From: Chryseobacterium tagetis
GTDB taxonomy: Bacteria > Bacteroidota > Bacteroidia > Flavobacteriales > Weeksellaceae
Assembly: GCF_016735585.2 (NCBI RefSeq)
Contig: NZ_JAERSE020000006.1
Coordinates: forward strand, 124,001-188,000
Reading direction: 5' to 3'
DNA: 64,000 nt
Shown: piece by piece, positions 1 through 7,796 of the stretch
Layout: every line of letters starts with the position of its first letter
How positions within the stretch are numbered: position 1 is the stretch's first letter
The notes under the pieces: model-generated
The model's input: only the letters and a program-made list of their open reading frames with translations
Database searches by the model: none
Told to the model about the DNA's origin: nothing
Made by a program: the position numbers and the translations under genes

Positions 1-1606
1 CGTTATTGAGCATTTCAAATGTTGGTTTTACCTCTTGATTGTATTTAAAATCTTTATAGGTATAAGTTTTTAAAGTAGTTTCTTTTTCAACTCCGTTACT
101 TGAAAATTTAATAGGAACTGTTTCGTTATTAGAGTTTAAAAGCAGGAATGATAAACTCCTTAATTTTATGCTGCGGTTTGAAGCCGGGAAATATTTAGAT
201 TGTTCTTCCAATATTTCTTCCACTTTTTTTCCGTTGACCTCAAGAATGACATCACCAATTTTTAGTCCTGTTTCTTTTCCTAGATCTTCATCAATATAGC
301 TCTTTATAACCGCTTTGTTTTCTGCAAAAACAACTTCCACGGCTGGAAATCTTTTTCCGAAATAATTATTGATAGACTCGTTATAAAGTGTGGCATGGGA
401 ATCGTTTATACGTGTGATAAGCTCCAGACAGGTCATGGAATAGGTGCTGTTGTTTTCTGCCTGTATAAATTTAGGAATGAATTCTTTTAAAACATTTTTC
501 CAGTCTTCCCCAATTGCATATCTGTATGGAAAATAATATTGTATGATGTTCCAGTAGCGGAACAAACTTATCATCCTTAAGCCTGAATCTTGTAGAGACA
601 TATTGTTATAAGCCTTTTCATTGCCAAAATCGGGATTTCCTATTTCTGGTGAAACCGAGACATAATAATTAGGATTTTTTCTTTCCGCAGTCTTTATTTT
701 AAGCAATAACTCAGTTAGTTCCTTAGAAAATCCTGATGTTTTAATCCAGTTTAAATCTGCTTTCATTTTCAGATTTTTTGCTTTTGGGTATTTTATTGTT
801 TTAAAGTCTCCAAATTGAGTTATCCAATTTACTATTATCTTGTCCCTTTGCTCCTTTGTTACATTTTCAAGCTTAGGTAAGATTCTGAACAGTTCATAGT
901 CCCAGTTATGATTTCCGGAAGCAATATTGGGATGATAATATTTAAGATATCCCCATATCAAACCTATCTGATACAGATTTTCATTGCCTACTTTTTCTAG
1001 AATGTCATTTGTAATTTTTGAACCGTTAATAAATTCTTTGTCAGCATCTGCTTTATACGGACTTGTATACGCTTTTGCTTCACTGATGTCTTTTCCGTCG
1101 ATGGTAATTTTCAGGTCATCAAACCACATCTTTCCTTTTCCGGTTAAAATTCCGCCAATAACAATTTTTTCTGTTTTCTGGGGATTCAACAATGCCTTTA
1201 TTTCATACTTTTTCCAGTCGGTAGTTCCTGTTATATTTTGATTCCCTAAATCAGTAAACATAACTTTTGGATCTATTCTCAGATACATTCCTGCATATCC
1301 GTCAGAAACTTTTTCTGTTTTAATATAAGCAGACAGAGTTATTTCCTTCCCTATGTAGTTTTCCGGAAGAGTGAGTGCGATAGATCTGTAGTTATTGCTT
1401 TCGCTTTTATTTTCAATAACTATTGAATGGCTGCCACTTTTAAAATTTTGCTGATCAATTTTGACTGAATAATTTTCATTTCCTAAAAGATACCAATTGG
1501 CAGGAATTTCATTTGTTTCAAAATCTAAATTTAAATTTTCGTTTTTTTGTGCGTGAGTTACCGCACTTATAACCATTGTTAAAAGTGTGATGAATATCTT
1601 TTTCAT
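1..1606 (-). CDS. S41-family peptidase with PDZ domain (3' end beyond the window)
   Basis: The minus-strand frame opens at an ATG at 1606 and runs without a stop to the left edge, so at least 535 codons are present and the C-terminus is missing. It starts with a signal peptide (MKKIFITLLTMVISAVTHAQ), then a beta-rich region resembling a carbohydrate-binding-like N-terminal domain with a WFDDLKI stretch. A helical region follows, then a PDZ-like segment near residues 425-470 (GLKIGDVILEVNGKKV). This order is what I know from Bacteroidetes S41 (C-terminal processing-type) peptidases; the catalytic Ser/Lys core would lie beyond the window and is not seen. The start is 13 nt after the stop of the small XRE regulator, so it probably belongs to the same transcript as that gene and the DUF2975 gene. 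It is likely periplasmic or outer-membrane associated. The family call is inferred, since the active site is not visible. Confidence 0.8.
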   Translation of the reverse strand, partial: MKKIFITLLTMVISAVTHAQKNENLNLDFETNEIPANWYLLGNENYSVKIDQQNFKSGSHSIVIENKSESNNYRSIALTLPENYIGKEITLSAYIKTEKVSDGYAGMYLRIDPKVMFTDLGNQNITGTTDWKKYEIKALLNPQKTEKIVIGGILTGKGKMWFDDLKITIDGKDISEAKAYTSPYKADADKEFINGSKITNDILEKVGNENLYQIGLIWGYLKYYHPNIASGNHNWDYELFRILPKLENVTKEQRDKIIVNWITQFGDFKTIKYPKAKNLKMKADLNWIKTSGFSKELTELLLKIKTAERKNPNYYVSVSPEIGNPDFGNEKAYNNMSLQDSGLRMISLFRYWNIIQYYFPYRYAIGEDWKNVLKEFIPKFIQAENNSTYSMTCLELITRINDSHATLYNESINNYFGKRFPAVEVVFAENKAVIKSYIDEDLGKETGLKIGDVILEVNGKKVEEILEEQSKYFPASNRSIKLRSLSFLLLNSNNETVPIKFSSNGVEKETTLKTYTYKDFKYNQEVKPTFEMLNN

Positions 1607-1619
1607 AAAAAATTAAGAA

Positions 1620-1826
1620 TTAGTCTTTTACATATTCGAGAATGTCTCCGGGTTGGCAGTCCAGTGCTTTGCAAATGGCTTCCAGTGTGGACAGCTTTAC
1701 AGCTTTGGCTTTTCCTGTTTTTAGAATTGAGAGATTAGCCTGTGTGATCCCTATTTTTTCAGCCAATTCCTGCGACTGCATTTTTCGCTTGGCGAGCATT
1801 ACGTCTACGTTGATGATGATTGGCAT
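1620..1826 (-). CDS. small XRE-family (Cro/C1-type) DNA-binding regulator
   Basis: A 68-residue protein that is almost only a helix-turn-helix domain: the recognition region lies around residues 16-40 (SQELAEKIGITQANLSILKTG), followed by STLEAICKALDCQPGDILEY, the usual end of the YozG-like XRE group. It starts 3 nt after the stop of the DUF2975 membrane protein gene, an arrangement known from many genomes where a DUF2975 membrane protein and a small XRE regulator form a pair. It probably represses its own operon through the two palindromes at 2455-2487. The S41 peptidase gene starts 13 nt downstream. The role as autorepressor is inference. Confidence 0.9.
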   Translation of the reverse strand: MPIIINVDVMLAKRKMQSQELAEKIGITQANLSILKTGKAKAVKLSTLEAICKALDCQPGDILEYVKD

Positions 1827-1829
1827 GGT

Positions 1830-2426
1830 TTAAATTGTTAAATCGTTTTCAGTTTGCAAAGCTAGTCCCTTTTTGAAAAATTCTACAATGAAAAGAATAA
1901 TCATCCCAAAGAAGGCAAAGAAGAAGAAGGTCAAAAAGGTGTATGCGGAATCCATTCTGAAATAGAAAAATTCGAAAATACCTATTCCTGCAATACTAAG
2001 ATTTAAGAAAGAAAATCTTTTAAGCCATTTTATTGCGTTTTGATTGAAAATCTGATCTACACTCATTTCTTTAAAGCATTTATATGAGAAATAGAAAAAC
2101 AAACTCAGGAAAAGCATCCCTATAATGTTATGGAAAATCTGATTGGCGGCATAGATTCCCGTTACCATTTGAATATCAGAAAAAGGATAAGTGATTCTGA
2201 ACTTTAATTGATTTTCCATAGGAATTGTCCATTTGTTTTTACCCCATCCTACATCGTTTGCCAAAGCAAAAGTGTTTGAAAATAGTGTGCTTCCTGTTTT
2301 GTATTTGTAAAATAAGATGGCGTGACCGATTACTTCATACACGAAATTAAAAGCAATAATAATAAACAAAACAAAAAGAATATAACTGATATATTGTGAT
2401 AAAGAGTTTTTCCCGATGATTTCCAT
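1830..2426 (-). CDS. DUF2975 membrane protein
   Basis: A 198-residue integral membrane protein with four hydrophobic segments near residues 11-33, 86-110, 130-150 and 158-184. Length and topology, and the small XRE regulator directly downstream (3-nt gap), fit the DUF2975 family. Members of that family are usually encoded with such a regulator and have no proven biochemical role. The first gene of the apparent operon DUF2975 - XRE - S41 peptidase, it is preceded by a -7 element at 2448-2455 and a double palindrome. The protein may sense a membrane state and control the regulator, but nothing in the sequence shows that directly. Confidence 0.85.
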   Translation of the reverse strand: MEIIGKNSLSQYISYILFVLFIIIAFNFVYEVIGHAILFYKYKTGSTLFSNTFALANDVGWGKNKWTIPMENQLKFRITYPFSDIQMVTGIYAANQIFHNIIGMLFLSLFFYFSYKCFKEMSVDQIFNQNAIKWLKRFSFLNLSIAGIGIFEFFYFRMDSAYTFLTFFFFAFFGMIILFIVEFFKKGLALQTENDLTI

Positions 2427-2447
2427 TTGATGAATGTTTTATTATTG

Positions 2448-2455
2448 CAAATATA
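2448..2455 (-). promoter_or_regulatory. -7 element of the DUF2975-XRE-S41 operon
   Basis: On the minus strand this reads TATATTTG, a perfect match to the Bacteroidetes -7 consensus TAnnTTTG. It sits 22 nt before the DUF2975 start codon. No clear -33 TTG is seen at the normal spacing; that position is occupied by the palindromes at 2455-2487. Confidence 0.65.
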
Positions 2456-2487
2456 TAATTAATTATTGTTTTACGATAATTAATTAT
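2455..2487. promoter_or_regulatory. probable operator: two identical 12-bp palindromes 21 bp apart
   Basis: ATAATTAATTAT, a perfect 12-bp palindrome, occurs at 2455-2466 and again at 2476-2487. The centres are 21 bp apart (two helical turns), and each copy is followed by TG. The pair covers the region just upstream of the -7 element of the operon that encodes the XRE regulator. This is the classic layout for cooperative autorepression by two dimers on one DNA face. Binding by the 68-residue regulator is inferred. Confidence 0.6.
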
Positions 2488-2510
2488 TGATTTTTTTTGA
2501 TTTTTGAAAT

Positions 2511-2539
2511 AAAAAATACCAAAGACTAATCTTCGGTAT
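2511..2539 (-). terminator. intrinsic terminator after the DUF937 gene
   Basis: On the minus strand a 10-bp stem (ATACCGAAGA against TCTTTGGTAT, one wobble pair) with a 4-nt loop is followed by a run of T. It lies 24 nt past the DUF937 stop codon. Confidence 0.8.
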
Positions 2540-2563
2540 CTGAATATTTTAATGGATAAGGAT

Positions 2564-3229
2564 TTATTTTCCTCCTAAAAAGCTTCCTAGAATATCTCCT
2601 AATCCGCCTCCTTGCTGGCTTTGCTGATTGTTATTATTGCTTCCTCCAAGAAAGTTTCCCAATATATCGTTCAAAGGATTTCCGGAAGATTGTGATTGTC
2701 CGCCACCTAAAACACTTCCTAAAATATCATTCAATGGGCTGGACTGCTGTGCTTGAGCTTGATTGGATGCATTGCCCAAAATACCTCCTAAAAGATCTCC
2801 TAAACCTCCCGCTCCTACATTGCTCTGTTGCTTTTCTTTTCCGATATACCCCATAATTACAGGAGCTAACATAGCTAGAACTGGACCTATTTTATCAATG
2901 GAAATACCTGTATTCTGAGAAAGCTGGTTTTCTACATTCTGCTTGTCTCCACCAAAAATGTGGCCCAAAATAGAACCGCCTTCTGATTCTCTGGCTTCTA
3001 ATTGAGAAGAATCATTTAAGATGCTTCCGTCATGATCTTTATCTAATGCATTGTTTAGTGCTTCAGCTTCTTTGGCATCCTGAGATTTGTTTCTCAGATA
3101 AGAAATAATCAAAGGAGCAGCAACTGCTAATAAGGCAATAATTTGATTTCTGCTGATTCCGAATTTATTTTCAGCCTTTTCAGCAACCTGATTGCTGGTG
3201 TTTCCGGTAAGTAGATCAAGTAAACTCAT
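2564..3229 (-). CDS. DUF937 domain protein
   Basis: A 221-residue protein. The N-terminal part (MSLLDLLTGNTSNQVAEKAENKFGISRNQIIALLAVAAPLIISYL, written here as separate motifs SLLDLL, GISRNQI and APLIISYL) and a second similar block around residues 100-130 (NTGISIDKIGPVLAMLAPVIMGYI) match the paired helical unit of the DUF937 (YidB-like) family. The second half is a low-complexity Gly/Gln/Asn/Ser tail with repeated LxDILGxxLGG units (at least four), the kind of tail common in this family. No signal peptide is seen. The function of DUF937 is unknown. It has its own -7 element (3258-3265) and terminator, so it is probably a single-gene unit. Confidence 0.85.
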   Translation of the reverse strand: MSLLDLLTGNTSNQVAEKAENKFGISRNQIIALLAVAAPLIISYLRNKSQDAKEAEALNNALDKDHDGSILNDSSQLEARESEGGSILGHIFGGDKQNVENQLSQNTGISIDKIGPVLAMLAPVIMGYIGKEKQQSNVGAGGLGDLLGGILGNASNQAQAQQSSPLNDILGSVLGGGQSQSSGNPLNDILGNFLGGSNNNNQQSQQGGGLGDILGSFLGGK

Positions 3230-3257
3230 TTCGTATGTGATTTTTAATTGTTGAAAT

Positions 3258-3265
3258 CAAATTTA
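3258..3265 (-). promoter_or_regulatory. -7 element for the DUF937 gene
   Basis: Reads TAAATTTG on the minus strand, a full TAnnTTTG match, 29 nt before the start codon. No convincing -33 TTG. Confidence 0.5.
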
Positions 3266-3333
3266 TTAAAAATTCTGATTGATGAGTTTTTTATATTGCA
3301 ATTGTTGGACGTGTTATGAATAATTAACTTAAA

Positions 3334-3843
3334 TTAATTTTTCAAGATCGGAACATTAGAACAAGCTTCTCCGAACATAAGTGATTTTACAATCGGCTGT
3401 AACTGTTCAACAAGCTCAATATAAGCGTTTTCCGGAATTTCTTTATCTGAGCAGCCTTTCACCAAAACTCTTTTCCCTCTCATTTCATCAAAGTCATAGC
3501 TTTGAATGGCATTGTGCATTAATATGACTTCCAAATCTTCTTTGTCTCCGAAAACAATTTTCTTGGTGACATCAGTGATTTTTGCTGTGATTAAAAAATA
3601 GGCCCAAAGCGGAACAATCGCATCTGCAGAGTTGTATACATAAACATAAGCACCTTTATACTCTTCAGGATTGATCGCAGCTACTTTTTCGCGGAAATCT
3701 TTTTCCTTTAAAATCATTTCCATGTAAAGAAAATCTTTCAGGTCAATTCCCTTTCTTACTCCTTTCGGAACAAGATCTGTAAGGTCAAAATTGATTAAAC
3801 CGCTTTCAGCAACTTTATTTCGTATTTCAAATTCTTCTGACAT
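3334..3843 (-). CDS. DUF2480 family protein
   Basis: A 169-residue soluble protein without signal peptide or membrane segment. The sequence (EIRNKVAESGLINFDL, then DLKDFLYMEMILKEKDFREK, and a C-terminal CSDKEIPENAYIELVEQLQP) is recognised as the Bacteroidetes family DUF2480, whose function is not known. An in-frame ATG lies three codons upstream at 3852. I prefer 3843 because a -7 element at 3863-3870 would place the transcription start near 3857, leaving only about 5 nt of leader for the upstream ATG. The gene is divergent from lpxB. Confidence 0.85.
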   Translation of the reverse strand: MSEEFEIRNKVAESGLINFDLTDLVPKGVRKGIDLKDFLYMEMILKEKDFREKVAAINPEEYKGAYVYVYNSADAIVPLWAYFLITAKITDVTKKIVFGDKEDLEVILMHNAIQSYDFDEMRGKRVLVKGCSDKEIPENAYIELVEQLQPIVKSLMFGEACSNVPILKN

Positions 3844-3862
3844 TTTTATCATTATCTTTGAA

Positions 3863-3870
3863 CAAATTTA
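3863..3870 (-). promoter_or_regulatory. -7 element for the DUF2480 gene
   Basis: Minus strand reads TAAATTTG (TAnnTTTG). It bears on the choice of start codon for the DUF2480 gene (3843 rather than 3852). Confidence 0.5.
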
Positions 3871-4008
3871 CAAATTAAGATAGTATCATGTCTTATTTGT
3901 TTTCTATCCTGATCATAGAAACCTCCCATAACTTGCACTTTCAATAGAGTGAAGAGTTCATTGTAAAGGTTTGCTGATGATTATAAAACATAAAAGATTT
4001 CAGAGAAA

Positions 4009-5112
4009 ATGAAATATTATATTATCGCAGGTGAAGCATCCGGAGATCTACACGGAAGCAATTTGATGAAAGCTTTAAAACAAAAAGATCCTAACGCAGA
4101 ATTCAGATTTTGGGGAGGAGATCTTATGGAAAAGCAAGGTGGGACATTGGTAAAGCATTACCGTGATCTGGCTTTCATGGGATTTTTGGAAGTTGCGATG
4201 AATTTAAGAACCATTTTAAATAATATTAAATTCTGCAAAGAAGACATCAGAAATAATAAACCTGATGTTTTGATTTTGGTGGATTATCCGGGATTTAATT
4301 TAAGGATTGCAAAGTTTGCGAAGGAACTGGGGATAAAAGTTGTGTATTATATTTCACCACAGCTTTGGGCCTGGAAAGAAGGAAGAGTGGAGATCATCAA
4401 AAAATATGTAGATGAAATGATGGTGATTCTTCCTTTCGAAGAAGATTTTTATAAAAAGCATAATGTTCATTCTCATTTTGTAGGGCATCCTTTGTTAGAC
4501 GCTATTTCTACCCTTCAGAAAATAGATGTTGAAGAATTTAAAAAAGAGAACGGATTAAATCAAAAAGAAATCATCGCGCTTTTACCGGGTTCTCGAAAAC
4601 AGGAAGTTGAAAAAATGCTTGAAATGATGCTTTCTGTAAGACCGTATTTTAAAGATTATCAGTTTGTCATCGCAGGTGCGCCAAGTCTTCCGAAAGAATT
4701 TTACGAAAAATATGTAGATGAAAACGTACATTTTGTATCTAACAGAACGTATGATTTATTAAGATGTTCAAAAGCAGCTCTGGTAACTTCCGGAACAGCC
4801 ACTTTAGAAACAGCTTTACTGAATGTGCCGGAAGTGGTTTGCTATCGTGGAAGTAAAGTTTCTTACGCCATTGCAAAAAGATTGGTAAAGAACATTAAAT
4901 ATATTTCTTTGGTCAACTTGATTATGGATCGGGAAGTGGTGAAAGAATTAATTCAGAACGATTTAAATACTAAAAATCTGGTTGAAGAACTTAAGAAAAT
5001 GTTGGCAGGAGATAAAAGAGATGAGGTTCTTAAAAACTATGAATTGCTGAGAGAAAAACTGGGTGGAAAAGGAGCCAGTGAAAATGCCGCAGATGTAATT
5101 CTAAACCTTTAG
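4009..5112 (+). CDS. lpxB: lipid-A-disaccharide synthase
   Basis: A 367-residue GT19 glycosyltransferase that joins lipid X and UDP-diacylglucosamine to make the lipid A disaccharide at the inner face of the cytoplasmic membrane. Seen: the N-terminal GEASGDLHGSNL loop (residues 8-19), the VDYPGFNLR and YYISPQLWAW motifs, GHPLLD, LLPGSRKQEVE and the late VTSGTATLE nucleotide-binding motif. Length is usual for the family. The ATG at 4009 follows an AGAGAAA stretch that may be a weak ribosome binding site. It is separated by 94 nt and a probable terminator from comEC. Confidence 0.97.
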   Translation: MKYYIIAGEASGDLHGSNLMKALKQKDPNAEFRFWGGDLMEKQGGTLVKHYRDLAFMGFLEVAMNLRTILNNIKFCKEDIRNNKPDVLILVDYPGFNLRIAKFAKELGIKVVYYISPQLWAWKEGRVEIIKKYVDEMMVILPFEEDFYKKHNVHSHFVGHPLLDAISTLQKIDVEEFKKENGLNQKEIIALLPGSRKQEVEKMLEMMLSVRPYFKDYQFVIAGAPSLPKEFYEKYVDENVHFVSNRTYDLLRCSKAALVTSGTATLETALLNVPEVVCYRGSKVSYAIAKRLVKNIKYISLVNLIMDREVVKELIQNDLNTKNLVEELKKMLAGDKRDEVLKNYELLREKLGGKGASENAADVILNL

Positions 5113-5124
5113 TATTTTGAGTAA

Positions 5125-5155
5125 TGCTGATTGGTTTTGAAAATCAGTATTTTAC
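5125..5155 (+). terminator. probable terminator after lpxB
   Basis: CTGATT and AATCAG arms (5127-5132, 5142-5147) around a 9-nt loop, extendable by wobble pairs, followed by a T-rich tract. It begins 13 nt past the lpxB stop. Confidence 0.5.
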
Positions 5156-5206
5156 TTCTTTTTGTATTTGAAAATTTACTAAATTAGGTGTTTAAATCAC
5201 CTTGTT

Positions 5207-6976
5207 TTGAATAAACAGCCATTATTTATTCTCTGTATTTGCTTTATTCTTGGAATATTTCTGCAAGATATTTTTCCTGTAAATGGAAATGTAATTGTAG
5301 GGATTATTATTCTAAGCGTAATCTTATTACTTACAACTTTTTACCGTTCATATCTTATTTCTAGAATTAAACCTCTTTTGCTGATGGTTTCTTTTTTCGG
5401 AATTGGAATTTGTTTTCATTATTTCCAGCAATTTAATCAAGATGCAGAAGGTTCCAAAAAAGAAGATTTTATTGTCTTTAAAATTTCTAAGAAATTAAAT
5501 TCTACAGAAAAGTACAAGAAATATGAAGCATTGGTAAAAGAAGGAGAAGAATATAAAAATGCCCTGATTTATCTTCCAAAAGCATCTAAAGAATTAAATT
5601 TTGAGAATTACTATAAATCACAAGCTTTTCGGTATGATGTGAAAGAGCCTCAATATGATTTTCAGTTTAATTATGCAAAATACCTTCACCGGAAAAAGAT
5701 ACATTCGCAATTTTATCTTAACGGAGAAATCCTGTCGAAAAACAGGTCGGATCTTTCTTTAACCGAAAAAATACAGCAGAAAAGGCTGGAGGTTTTACAA
5801 AAAATTAACCAATCAAACCTTTCTCCCAAAACTCAAGAGTTTTTAAAAGGAATCATTTTAGCAGATCGTACAGAAATTGATTCTGAAACCTTACAGGATT
5901 TTAATAAATCTGGATTAGTTCATTTTTTGGCAATTTCCGGGACGCACATTGTGGTAATCTTCGGATTGTTTTATTTGATATTGATGAAAGTTTTACCACT
6001 TCAGTTCAGGAAATATGCAATCATTTCCAGTCTGATTTTTATTTGGTTGTTTGCAGCATTTATAGGATTTGGAAATTCGGTGGTGAGATCTTGTATTATG
6101 CTGACTGTTTATTTTATCTATGTTTTGCTTCAGCGTAAACAGGATTTGTTGCATTCTTTGGCCTTGTCTGCTTTTATTATTTTAATTTTTGATTCTGAAC
6201 AATTGTTTGATGTCGGTTTTCAATTGAGCTTTCTTGCTGTTTTGGGGATCTTTTGGTTGAATCAGCCCATTTTGCATTATTTACCGAAAACAGATACTTA
6301 TTTTAAGAAATTAATTTTTAATACTGTCTCAATTTCTCTTTCTGCACAGTTGGCAACATTGCCGCTTGTGCTGTTCTATTTTCATCAGTTTTCATTGATT
6401 TCCATAGCGGCTAATTTTATTATTGTGCCTTTTTCTGAAGTTATTATTGTGTTTTCATTTGTAATGACCGCTTTGCTTGCCTTTGATCTGGATCTCTCTT
6501 TTATTAACACTGTTTATGATTTTATAGTTCAGATATTGCTTGACGTGATTCATTGGTTTGCAGGTGTAGATATGCTTTTTTCTGAGAATATTCCTATGAA
6601 TATTTTTGAAGTGGTTTGCCTGTTTACAGGTGTTTATTTGCTGAGGTTTTTGATTTTGAAATGTAATGCTAAAAATTCTGCGAGATTGATAATGTGTCTG
6701 CTGGGGTTTTTAATTATCAGAACTGGTTTCAATATGTATGAAAATACTAGAGATGAGGTGCTTGTACATGATTTTTATAAACGTAAAGTGTTTTCTGTGA
6801 AAAAAGGAAATCTTGTTTGTTTTTGGGTTGATGAAAAGGCAGATAAACAGAAGGTTAAGCAATTTATCATTAATCCGTATTGCTCTTCAAGAAGAGTGAA
6901 AGCCATCGATGTAAAAACGATTCCGGATAATGTTCAAAAAATCGTGTATGATAACAAAATTTATGTGATAAAATAA
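5207..6976 (+). CDS. ComEC/Rec2-family DNA uptake channel, short form
   Basis: A 589-residue polytopic membrane protein of the ComEC family, which carries transforming DNA across the inner membrane. Order: two N-terminal membrane segments, a DUF4131-like soluble OB-type region (about residues 65-165), then the Competence domain with many membrane helices starting with GLVHFLAISGTHIVVIFGLFY (given as the motifs LAISGTH and HIVVIFGL). The C-terminal metallo-beta-lactamase domain of the long ComEC form is absent; only a soluble tail of about 80 residues follows, as in many Bacteroidetes members. The start is TTG at 5207; the first in-frame ATG lies about 60 residues later and would cut off the first membrane helices. 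No ribosome binding site is obvious. Confidence 0.9.
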   Translation: MNKQPLFILCICFILGIFLQDIFPVNGNVIVGIIILSVILLLTTFYRSYLISRIKPLLLMVSFFGIGICFHYFQQFNQDAEGSKKEDFIVFKISKKLNSTEKYKKYEALVKEGEEYKNALIYLPKASKELNFENYYKSQAFRYDVKEPQYDFQFNYAKYLHRKKIHSQFYLNGEILSKNRSDLSLTEKIQQKRLEVLQKINQSNLSPKTQEFLKGIILADRTEIDSETLQDFNKSGLVHFLAISGTHIVVIFGLFYLILMKVLPLQFRKYAIISSLIFIWLFAAFIGFGNSVVRSCIMLTVYFIYVLLQRKQDLLHSLALSAFIILIFDSEQLFDVGFQLSFLAVLGIFWLNQPILHYLPKTDTYFKKLIFNTVSISLSAQLATLPLVLFYFHQFSLISIAANFIIVPFSEVIIVFSFVMTALLAFDLDLSFINTVYDFIVQILLDVIHWFAGVDMLFSENIPMNIFEVVCLFTGVYLLRFLILKCNAKNSARLIMCLLGFLIIRTGFNMYENTRDEVLVHDFYKRKVFSVKKGNLVCFWVDEKADKQKVKQFIINPYCSSRRVKAIDVKTIPDNVQKIVYDNKIYVIK

Positions 6977-7067
6977 TTGTTGAAAATTTTATTCTCTATG
7001 AATTGATAAAGCTAGAATTCTTATTTAGAAAGATTACAAACTGATAAATTGTGAGATTTCTCACTTT

Positions 7068-7095
7068 TTGTTATTGTTAACATTTCATAATTTTG
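7068..7095 (+). promoter_or_regulatory. promoter of the sdhCAB operon
   Basis: A -33 TTG at 7068-7070 and a -7 TAATTTTG at 7088-7095, 17 nt apart, give a full Bacteroidetes promoter. The expected transcription start lies about 15-20 nt before the sdhC ATG. Confidence 0.75.
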
Positions 7096-7118
7096 TGGAA
7101 ATTCAAATTTAAACTTAT

Positions 7119-7781
7119 ATGGCAGGTTTAACGAGTTCTACGATAGGTAGAAAATATGCTATGGCATTATCAGCTCTATTTTTGCTGATTTTTCTTATAC
7201 TGCATTTGACGACCAATTTGTTATCAGTTCTGAACAAGGATGCATTCAACACGGCATCTGACTTTATGGGCTATAATCCTTTTGTGCAGTTCTTAATGCA
7301 GCCTGTTCTTGGTTTTGCAGTTCTTTTCCATTTCATTATGGGATTTGTTCTGGAAATGAAGAACAATAAAGCGCGTCCGATAAAGTACGCTTCAAACAAT
7401 CCTTCTGTGAATTCTTCATGGATGTCCAGAAATATGATTATTTCCGGAGCGGTTGTTTTGGCTTTCTTGGCGCTACACTTATATGATTTCTGGTTACATG
7501 AAATTAATTACAAGTATGTAGAAGGTATTGCTCCGGATGCAGAACGTTTTTGGCCAGAACTTCATGAGAAGTTTGCAGACCTTTGGAGGGTAGCTATTTA
7601 TGTAATTGCTTTCGTTTTGTTGGGATTACACTTGGCTCATGGTTTCCAGTCTTCATTCCAGTCAATTGGGGCAAGACACCCAAAATATACTCCGGTAATT
7701 AAGGCTGTTGGAAAATGGTATTCTATCCTTATTCCTGCAGGATTTATCTTTATCGCAATTTTTCACCTTGTAACTCAATAA
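7119..7781 (+). CDS. sdhC: succinate dehydrogenase cytochrome b subunit
   Basis: A 220-residue membrane anchor with five hydrophobic helices (near residues 14-34, 57-80, 104-124, 157-178, 196-217). This is the single-subunit di-haem cytochrome b558 type found in type B succinate:quinone oxidoreductases. Histidines in helices (H29 in LILHLTTNL, and others in ALHLYDFW, LGLHLAHGFQ and AIFHLVTQ) are candidates for haem ligation. It is the first gene of sdhC-sdhA-sdhB and is followed after 15 nt by sdhA. The complex oxidises succinate to fumarate in the TCA cycle and passes electrons to menaquinone. Confidence 0.95.
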   Translation: MAGLTSSTIGRKYAMALSALFLLIFLILHLTTNLLSVLNKDAFNTASDFMGYNPFVQFLMQPVLGFAVLFHFIMGFVLEMKNNKARPIKYASNNPSVNSSWMSRNMIISGAVVLAFLALHLYDFWLHEINYKYVEGIAPDAERFWPELHEKFADLWRVAIYVIAFVLLGLHLAHGFQSSFQSIGARHPKYTPVIKAVGKWYSILIPAGFIFIAIFHLVTQ

Positions 7782-7796
7782 TATCAGTATACCAGT

